10,295 nucleotides of DNA, from positions 1-10,295 of the forward strand of contig JAISEA010000129.1 in the NCBI GenBank assembly GCA_031264475.1, in the 5' to 3' direction. Made by a program: the position numbers and the translations under genes. The DNA comes from Treponema sp. (GTDB lineage Bacteria > Spirochaetota > Spirochaetia > Treponematales > Breznakiellaceae). Below are positions 5,576 through 10,295 of the stretch, piece after piece. The notes under the pieces are model-generated. The model saw nothing but the letters and a program-made list of their open reading frames with translations, searched no databases and was not told where the DNA came from. Positions within the stretch are counted from its first letter, which is position 1. Every line of letters begins with the position of its first letter.

Positions 5576-7372
5576 CTAGACTCTAAACTCCAGCAATTTC
5601 TCCACCAGACGGTCGTTGTCCGCAGTGCCGCGCACCGCAAGGCGGATAAACGAGCCGTCTGGAATGCCTTTCTTCCCTGTTAAGTCTTTGATGAAGACGC
5701 CATCGTGGTCAAGCAGTTTCTCCGTGAGTTCACCCGCGCCGATTCCTTCCAATCTGCCCATAACATAATTCGCCTGAGACGGGAGTATCTTCAAATACGG
5801 CGCCTGCGCCAGCCTTTCCTGAAACCGTTTGCGTTCCACAGCGATCTTCTTGCACGCGCTTTGATAGTCTTTGGCGTATTTCCCGATGATTTGCAAAAAG
5901 TATTCCGCGAAGGAGTTGATGTTCCAAATCGGGATATTCCTTCGTATCCTCGCTATGAGGTTCCCGTCCCCGCACGCCAAAACCCCAAGCCGTAGTCCGG
6001 GCACGCCGTAACTCTTGCTCAAGCTTTTTATGACGACTAGATTCGGGTATTGTTCCAGCACATCCTGCTTCAAAAGACTAGGATTCTCCTCATAATCCGA
6101 GAAGTCAATGAACGATTCGTCCAAGATCAACCTTTTGCCTGTATTTCTTATCTTCTCTAAAAACTCCACGACAGCCGCTTTCGGCGCGTAAGTTCCCGAA
6201 GGGTTGTCAGGGTTGATTAACAGCAGGTTATCGCATTTGTCAAAGGAGTCGGGATTCCTTATGGTTTCATCGCCGAGCGCGTCAAAGGCGACAATTTCAT
6301 TGTTAAAAAAACTCTCTGGGTATTCGTTGAATGTAGGATAAAAAACGCCGATACTTCCCTTTAGTTCAGGCGCGAGCGCGCGAATGAGTTCAGCCGCGCC
6401 GTTGCCGACTAAAATATTGCCTTCATCAATAGAGAAAAGTTTACCGGCAAGCATATTTTGTGTATTTAAACCCGATGGATACGCGGTAAGTAAGCCGTGG
6501 AAAGAAGCCTTGAGTTCGCTCAACATCTGTTGTGTCGGGAAGTATGGGTTGACTAAATAACAAAAGTCCAAGATACCGGGGAAACGCCAATATCCGCCGT
6601 AGCATTTTTGTATTTTTGCGAGTTTTTCCTTTGGCGTATCGCTAAAAATGACCTCTGCGATTTGTTTATCCTGAACGTCGTCGATTTCATACCATTTTTG
6701 CCCGCTCAAAACAAAAGCCTTGAGTTCGTGTTTGTCGAGTGTCGCAATAACGCGCAAGACTTGTTCGTAATATTCATTGTTACCCATAGCCTTACAGTAG
6801 GCTTCCAAAAACGGCGCATAGGTGTTTCGTGAAAATTCTTTTGAGAATTTGTAAATGTTGACGGTTTTGTAATACGTTTCCTTTTCGTTATAATTAAAAA
6901 ATTTCTTCGGTATGAAGTTAGCTATGACGTTGCCTTGCGCCAACTGCACGACCGTGCCGTCCATCCACGGCTCGTAAGCCGCAACCGCCGCGACGGTTGG
7001 TTCTGGACTTGACAACATATCGGCGATGAGGCGTTCCTCGAAGATCAAATCGCTTTCCAAGAGCAAGGTATCGTCGTTGATTAAGAAATCCTTCGCCAGA
7101 TACAGCGAGTAGATGTTATTCGTTTTGTTGTAAACGTCGTTGGAAATGTAGCGGATGTTAATGTTTTTGTAGCGATTGCCCAGAAACGCGATGATGTTTT
7201 CCTTTTTATACCCGACAACCATCACGCACTCGCGGACGCCTGCCGTGTCGAGCGCGTCCAACGCCCGTTCAATCAAGGTCTTCCCATTTATCGGCAACAT
7301 ACATTTAGTGTTATTTGCCGTGTACTTACCGAGCCGATTGCCCATCCCTGCCGCCAGAATAATCGCCTGCAT
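5576..7372 (-). CDS. Fused LicC/PntC-like nucleotidyltransferase and PLP aminotransferase
   Basis: A 598-residue two-domain enzyme. Residues 1 to about 245 are a sugar-phosphate-type nucleotidyltransferase: LAAGMGNRLGKYT (6-18) with K23 in TKCMLPI, acidic ESD (106-108), and EIDD (229-232), probably the second metal site. The KCMLPI and YISNDVYNKTNNIYSL stretches recall LicC, which makes CDP-choline. Residues from about 270 to the end are a fold-type I aminotransferase of the class I/II (HisC/CobD-like) branch: NPDNPSG (387-393), DES (418-420), PLP lysine K453 in SLSKSYG, and R461 in GLRLG. I recall this fusion from Treponema denticola PntC, which activates 2-aminoethylphosphonate with CTP, the aminotransferase half making the amine. 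Phosphocholine or another aminoalkyl phosphate is a real alternative. The ATG is preceded by AGGAG, 12 bases after the barrel-protein stop. No phosphonate-forming mutase or decarboxylase is in the window. Confidence 0.9.
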   Translation of the reverse strand: MQAIILAAGMGNRLGKYTANNTKCMLPINGKTLIERALDALDTAGVRECVMVVGYKKENIIAFLGNRYKNINIRYISNDVYNKTNNIYSLYLAKDFLINDDTLLLESDLIFEERLIADMLSSPEPTVAAVAAYEPWMDGTVVQLAQGNVIANFIPKKFFNYNEKETYYKTVNIYKFSKEFSRNTYAPFLEAYCKAMGNNEYYEQVLRVIATLDKHELKAFVLSGQKWYEIDDVQDKQIAEVIFSDTPKEKLAKIQKCYGGYWRFPGILDFCYLVNPYFPTQQMLSELKASFHGLLTAYPSGLNTQNMLAGKLFSIDEGNILVGNGAAELIRALAPELKGSIGVFYPTFNEYPESFFNNEIVAFDALGDETIRNPDSFDKCDNLLLINPDNPSGTYAPKAAVVEFLEKIRNTGKRLILDESFIDFSDYEENPSLLKQDVLEQYPNLVVIKSLSKSYGVPGLRLGVLACGDGNLIARIRRNIPIWNINSFAEYFLQIIGKYAKDYQSACKKIAVERKRFQERLAQAPYLKILPSQANYVMGRLEGIGAGELTEKLLDHDGVFIKDLTGKKGIPDGSFIRLAVRGTADNDRLVEKLLEFRV

Positions 7373-7384
7373 TATTTATCTCCT

Positions 7385-8971
7385 TTAATACTCATGTCCC
7401 ACTCCGATAAAAACCTCGTCATACACTACCATGTCTCGTTCTTCGATACGTTTGTTTATATTATAACCAACGCTTATGCGCAGATAGAAACTCCGCCACG
7501 TCAGTGGAAACACGATGACTTCTAACCCTGCGGCTACAAGCGGGGAAAAGTCAGCGTCTTTGGCGGGCGGCATTTGGTAAAAGCCACTGTTCCATTCCAC
7601 ATCCTTCTTACCGTTGGTAAAAGCAATATCTATAAAAGGCGAAATGTGGAAGTCAAAGTTGAAATAGCGAAGACTCCGCGTGTGAAACCATTCCGAAGGC
7701 ACGAAATGGAGAACTTGCAAGGGGAAATCAACGCTGAATGAAAATAAGACGTCGCCGTCTTCCGCTATGATCGTGTTGTCTTTCACTCCGCGGAGGAAGT
7801 CTCCCACATTGTTGTAAGCGGGATATTTACCATCCTTGAAAGAATTGGTGAAGAACCACTGTTTGAAGACCGCACGGCTGGACACGCCAAAGCCGAAAAG
7901 TCCGAAGAGGTCCGTGATCTTCTTATAACCTTTGGCTGTTACGCCCCAATTCACCGACCAGTCGCCCCTGTAAGAGTTGAATGAATTCGAGTTTTCCAGA
8001 GACGCCGTAAACCCTTCGCGGTAGTTTTCAATCCAATTCGTCTTTCCGAAACCGAGAGAATGGCTTATAGTCGCGTAAGGTCCTTTGTGTAAGTCGTCTA
8101 CGCCACCGGGTGCGTAGTTTATTTTTTCCGAAACCTTCGGGGTATAAGACAATTCTCCAAAGGGACCCACATCAAAACCAAAGAGAATTTTCCACGCCAT
8201 ATAGAGTTCGCTGGACATATAAAAGAGGTTAACGTCGCCGAAGTCAGGCTTATAGGCATCATTATTCCGCTCGTTAAAGATAAAATTCTCCTCGAATCCG
8301 AAAGTAAACGTCGTGCGTTTCCATGGAATGTCTATTGAGATGCCGCTGATATTCTTGTAATAGAGTGGTTCTTCGCCAAAGGTGTATTTAAAATCGTGGT
8401 CGAAGTTGAAATTCCAGTCAAACCCGAAAGCTTGAAAAGGCAAATCGGAATCGATGGAAAGGGTCAACGCGCCTTTCTCCCATTCCCACAGATCGTCTGC
8501 TTCAAGTTCATAGCCCAAGTCAAAACGCAAAGGGGTCATGGAGCCGAATAAGTTGTAATCACGCGCTTTGAGTTCGACCTCAAGCCCGTTGCTCGAACTG
8601 AATTTCGGTTCTGGCAGGATAATGAAGTTGTGGGTATCAACGGTTTTAACCGAAAGCGTTATCGGAGTCCTTCCTTCCACGGGTTCTTTCAGTTCATAGC
8701 TGATCTCAACATTCTCCAAGACGCGCTGATTCTTGAGGAGCTGTTCCGTATCCTGAAGATACTTCTCCAAGCTTCCCACGTCCGCGAACTGTTCGCCTTT
8801 CTTTAGCTCGCTCACGCGGAGCAAGGCGGTCTCAAGGGTTCTACCGGTTATGTCAAACCGAATATCTTCTATATAATAGATGGTTTGTGTTGTCGCAGAC
8901 TCTTCGATCTCCTGCGCGAAAACAAGGGCGGGAGATAGTAAAAGGCATACTAATAATAAACGTGATTGCAA
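7385..8971 (-). CDS. Omp85-like outer-membrane protein with a single POTRA domain
   Basis: A 528-residue protein that should sit in the outer membrane. Residues 1-19 form a signal peptide (RLLLVCLLLSPALVFA, cleavage likely before QE). Residues about 31-112 look like one POTRA domain: a strand (YYIEDIRFDI), helices through LEKYLQDTEQLLKNQRVLENVEISYEL, and the closing strand ITLSVKTVDT. The rest alternates aromatic-rich strands, includes ARDYNLFGS (136-144) as at the start of BamA/TamA-type barrels, and ends in Tyr, as outer-membrane barrels often do. The start is TTG at 8971-8969, backed by AAGGAAGG at 8982-8975 and by the signal peptide; no ATG fits. BamA itself normally has five POTRAs, so this is not a plain BamA. 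It is closer to TamA-like or small Omp85 proteins, with function unknown. Only 12 bases separate it from the fused enzyme gene, suggesting one operon. Confidence 0.8.
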   Translation of the reverse strand: MQSRLLLVCLLLSPALVFAQEIEESATTQTIYYIEDIRFDITGRTLETALLRVSELKKGEQFADVGSLEKYLQDTEQLLKNQRVLENVEISYELKEPVEGRTPITLSVKTVDTHNFIILPEPKFSSSNGLEVELKARDYNLFGSMTPLRFDLGYELEADDLWEWEKGALTLSIDSDLPFQAFGFDWNFNFDHDFKYTFGEEPLYYKNISGISIDIPWKRTTFTFGFEENFIFNERNNDAYKPDFGDVNLFYMSSELYMAWKILFGFDVGPFGELSYTPKVSEKINYAPGGVDDLHKGPYATISHSLGFGKTNWIENYREGFTASLENSNSFNSYRGDWSVNWGVTAKGYKKITDLFGLFGFGVSSRAVFKQWFFTNSFKDGKYPAYNNVGDFLRGVKDNTIIAEDGDVLFSFSVDFPLQVLHFVPSEWFHTRSLRYFNFDFHISPFIDIAFTNGKKDVEWNSGFYQMPPAKDADFSPLVAAGLEVIVFPLTWRSFYLRISVGYNINKRIEERDMVVYDEVFIGVGHEY

Positions 8972-8974
8972 ATT

Positions 8975-8982
8975 CCTTCCTT
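8975..8982 (-). promoter_or_regulatory. Ribosome binding site deciding a TTG start
   Basis: AAGGAAGG on the minus strand ends 3 bases before TTG (8971-8969). Pairing the first AAGGA gives 6-base spacing. It supports the non-ATG start of the outer-membrane protein, whose signal peptide begins at once. Confidence 0.7.
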
Positions 8983-8999
8983 AAATACAGTAATTATGA

Positions 9000-9015
9000 T
9001 GGCTTGACGAAGCCA
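9000..9015 (-). other. Hairpin in the leader of the outer-membrane protein gene
   Basis: TGGCTT and AAGCCA pair perfectly around a 4-base loop, 28 bases upstream of the TTG start. It would form in the mRNA leader if transcription begins within or upstream of copy B. No U-run follows, so it is not a terminator; a role in mRNA stability or translation is only a guess. Confidence 0.4.
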
Positions 9016-9022
9016 AATAAAG

Positions 9023-9052
9023 AATATAAGAGGGGGGCGCGTTTTTCCACAA
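9023..9052 (-). promoter_or_regulatory. Possible sigma-70 promoter overlapping element copy B
   Basis: On the minus strand TTGTGG (9052-9047) is followed after 18 bases by TATATT (9028-9023), about 50 bp ahead of the outer-membrane protein gene. The -35 lies inside the repeat element and the -10 at its edge. Both hexamers are imperfect, so this is only a candidate. Confidence 0.3.
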
Positions 9053-9130
9053 CGGAGGACGGCACACAGTCGCCCTTGTGGTGCGCCCCCCTCGTTCCAG
9101 CCCTCCTTCGGGTGGCTTCCACTACCCCCC
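9027..9130 (-). repeat. Palindromic intergenic element, copy B
   Basis: The partner of 3329-3430. Here the terminal arms are a perfect 10-bp inverted repeat, AGGGGGGCGC (9031-9040) and GCGCCCCCCT (9083-9092). An inner pair, CCACAA (9047-9052) and TTGTGG (9077-9082 region), extends the fold. A small hairpin GTGG-CTT-CCAC follows at 9112-9122, matching the position of the hairpin in copy A. It lies between aroB and the outer-membrane protein gene, about 55 bp ahead of the latter. The open frame through it (8950-9225, minus) is not credited as a gene. Confidence 0.8.
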
Positions 9131-9133
9131 ACA

Positions 9134-9154
9134 CCAACACCCAAAGGGTGTTGG
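9134..9154 (-). other. Perfect 9-bp hairpin downstream of aroB
   Basis: CCAACACCC and GGGTGTTGG pair perfectly around a 3-base loop, beginning 45 bases past the aroB stop. No U-run follows; a G-run and element copy B come next. It is likely to end or protect the aroB message, perhaps as a processed 3' end, but it is not a standard intrinsic terminator. Confidence 0.5.
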
Positions 9155-9196
9155 AACTCCAAGGGTGTGCCGCTGTCCCTCGACAGGCGGCAGAGC

Positions 9197-9219
9197 AAAT
9201 TAAAACACACGAAGTGTGT
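9197..9219 (-). terminator. Weak terminator-like hairpin overlapping the aroB stop
   Basis: ACACAC-TTC-GTGTGT forms a 6-bp stem within the last codons of aroB, followed on the minus strand by TTTAATTT. The shape is right for an intrinsic terminator, but only three pairs are GC and the T-run is broken, so strength would be low. Confidence 0.25.
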
Positions 9220-10246
9220 CTGCAATCAATCCCAGATCGTCCACAGGGACAAGCGCCGCGCCGTGCTCCGCGGGAACGACAAAGGACAGCTTACCTGTTC
9301 TTTTCTTTTTATCGTGCGACAACGAGCGCATAAACAACGCCTTATCGTGCAGAAGAGGGTGGGAAGCGCCTGTTTCGTAACCGAAACTGTGGAGCAAGGC
9401 GGTTATCTGTTCCGCCCTTGCCAGAGGAGTAACGCCTAGCCTTTGCCCCAGAGCGCAGGCGCGGGCGATGCCCCACGCCACGGACTCGCCGTGAGTAAGA
9501 ACTCCCAGCCCCACCGCCGCTTCCAAAGCGTGTCCAAAGGTATGTCCCAAGTTCAACAGCGCACGCTTTTTACCGGTCTCCCGTGGGTCTTCCTCTACAA
9601 TCCGACCTTTTATTCTTACGGAACGGGCGATCAACTCAACAAGTCCGCTATCCATTCCTCTTCTTTCATCTATTTCTTTCAAAAAGTCGTCGGTTTCATC
9701 CAGAATAGCGGTCTTGATGAGTTCCGCCATGCCGGATTTAAACTCTTTAGGCGGCAAGGTTTTCAAAGCGTCCACAGGTATAACGACAAGAGACGCGGGG
9801 TAAAACGTACCGACGAAGTTTTTTACGCCGAAGAGGTCGAAGCCTGTTTTACCGCCGACCGATGCGTCAACCATTGCAAGGAGAGTCGTAGGCATGAGCG
9901 CCAGCCCTGCGCCGCGCATATAGACGCTTGCGGCGAAAGCCGTCATGTCGCCTACGACTCCGCCGCCCACGCCTACAAATACGCCGTCTCTGCCGAGTCC
10001 CGCGTCCATCGCGGCGCGGAGAATAGCCTCCACGCTTGCCCAATCTTTGTGATCTTCTCCGCTTTTCAAGGCGCAGATGGGTAGATTCCGCCCTGCCGCC
10101 GCTTTTTCGGCGATATATCTGGTGTTTTCATCGCAGACGATAAGAATTTGTCGCGTGTTTTCTAAAAGAACTTCTATAGGGGGAATCTCTTCCTGTATAT
10201 AAACTTTTGATACAATAGTTCCAAAAGTAAAAATCTGTTCTGGCAT
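9200..10246 (-). CDS. aroB: 3-dehydroquinate synthase
   Basis: Cytoplasmic, NAD-dependent, metal-dependent enzyme that cyclises DAHP to 3-dehydroquinate, the second step of the shikimate pathway to aromatic amino acids. At 348 residues it has normal family length. Visible motifs are SGEDHKDW (62-69), the NAD-binding GVGGGVVGD (92-100), PTTLLAMVDASVGGKTG (119-135) with K133, GVKNFVGTFY (140-149), and SGMAELIK (171-178). The metal ligands E175, H235 (in LNLGHTFGHALE) and H252 (in HGESVAWG) are all in place. K/R-rich DKKKRTGKLSFVVP (312-325) is also typical. The ATG at 10246 has AGGT just upstream, but the frame stays open to the right edge (16 more codons with no other start in view), so a start beyond the window is not excluded. 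No other aro gene is visible. Confidence 0.97.
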   Translation of the reverse strand: MPEQIFTFGTIVSKVYIQEEIPPIEVLLENTRQILIVCDENTRYIAEKAAAGRNLPICALKSGEDHKDWASVEAILRAAMDAGLGRDGVFVGVGGGVVGDMTAFAASVYMRGAGLALMPTTLLAMVDASVGGKTGFDLFGVKNFVGTFYPASLVVIPVDALKTLPPKEFKSGMAELIKTAILDETDDFLKEIDERRGMDSGLVELIARSVRIKGRIVEEDPRETGKKRALLNLGHTFGHALEAAVGLGVLTHGESVAWGIARACALGQRLGVTPLARAEQITALLHSFGYETGASHPLLHDKALFMRSLSHDKKKRTGKLSFVVPAEHGAALVPVDDLGLIADTLRVF

Positions 10247-10295
10247 TTTACCTGCAAATAAGCGCGCGGGGGATTGCGGCGCACTCTTTACTTTA

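Noticed and set aside
3329..9130. The two element copies as ends of one composite transposon
   Set aside because: They are in direct orientation, enclose ordinary-looking envelope genes and no transposase or integrase.
9443..10084. Plus-strand open frame (213 codons)
   Set aside because: Antisense to aroB, whose catalytic residues are all intact; the translation looks compositional.

Overview
Every gene supported in this window reads on the minus strand, so transcription runs from the right edge to the left. The protein set points to a spirochaete, most likely a Treponema relative: an AroB, an outer-membrane barrel protein with an Omp85-type POTRA domain, a fused LicC/PntC-like nucleotidyltransferase and PLP aminotransferase (a fusion I associate with Treponema), a PglK-like flippase and a LolCDE-like exporter. 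The host assignment is inference from protein character; no rRNA or other marker is present.

Layout in transcription order: (1) 10246-9200, 3-dehydroquinate synthase (aroB). (2) 9199-8972, a spacer with hairpins, copy B of a ~100-bp palindromic intergenic element and a possible promoter. (3) 8971-3740, a tight three-gene run: Omp85-like outer-membrane protein, 12-bp gap, nucleotidyltransferase-aminotransferase fusion, 45-bp gap, full-length ABC exporter/flippase. The spacing suggests one operon that makes, activates and exports a zwitterionic or phosphonate-type surface substituent. That role is inferred; no PEP mutase, phosphonopyruvate decarboxylase or LicD-type transferase is seen. (4) 3739-3187, a 553-bp spacer with a seven-unit 21-bp tandem array of palindromes, copy A of the intergenic element and a possible 22-codon leader ORF. 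(5) 3186 to the left edge, a LolD/MacB-type ATPase followed by two FtsX-type permeases. The ATPase and first permease overlap by 3 bases, and the second permease starts 8 bases after the first ends. This looks like a heterodimeric LolCDE-like lipoprotein or envelope exporter. The last permease runs off the left edge.

The two most notable things are the fused enzyme with its flippase and barrel partners, and the non-coding architecture: 18-bp perfect palindromes repeated at exactly 21-bp spacing, and an inverted-repeat element found twice in the same orientation ahead of two transcription units. No tRNA, rRNA, CRISPR array or transposase was seen.
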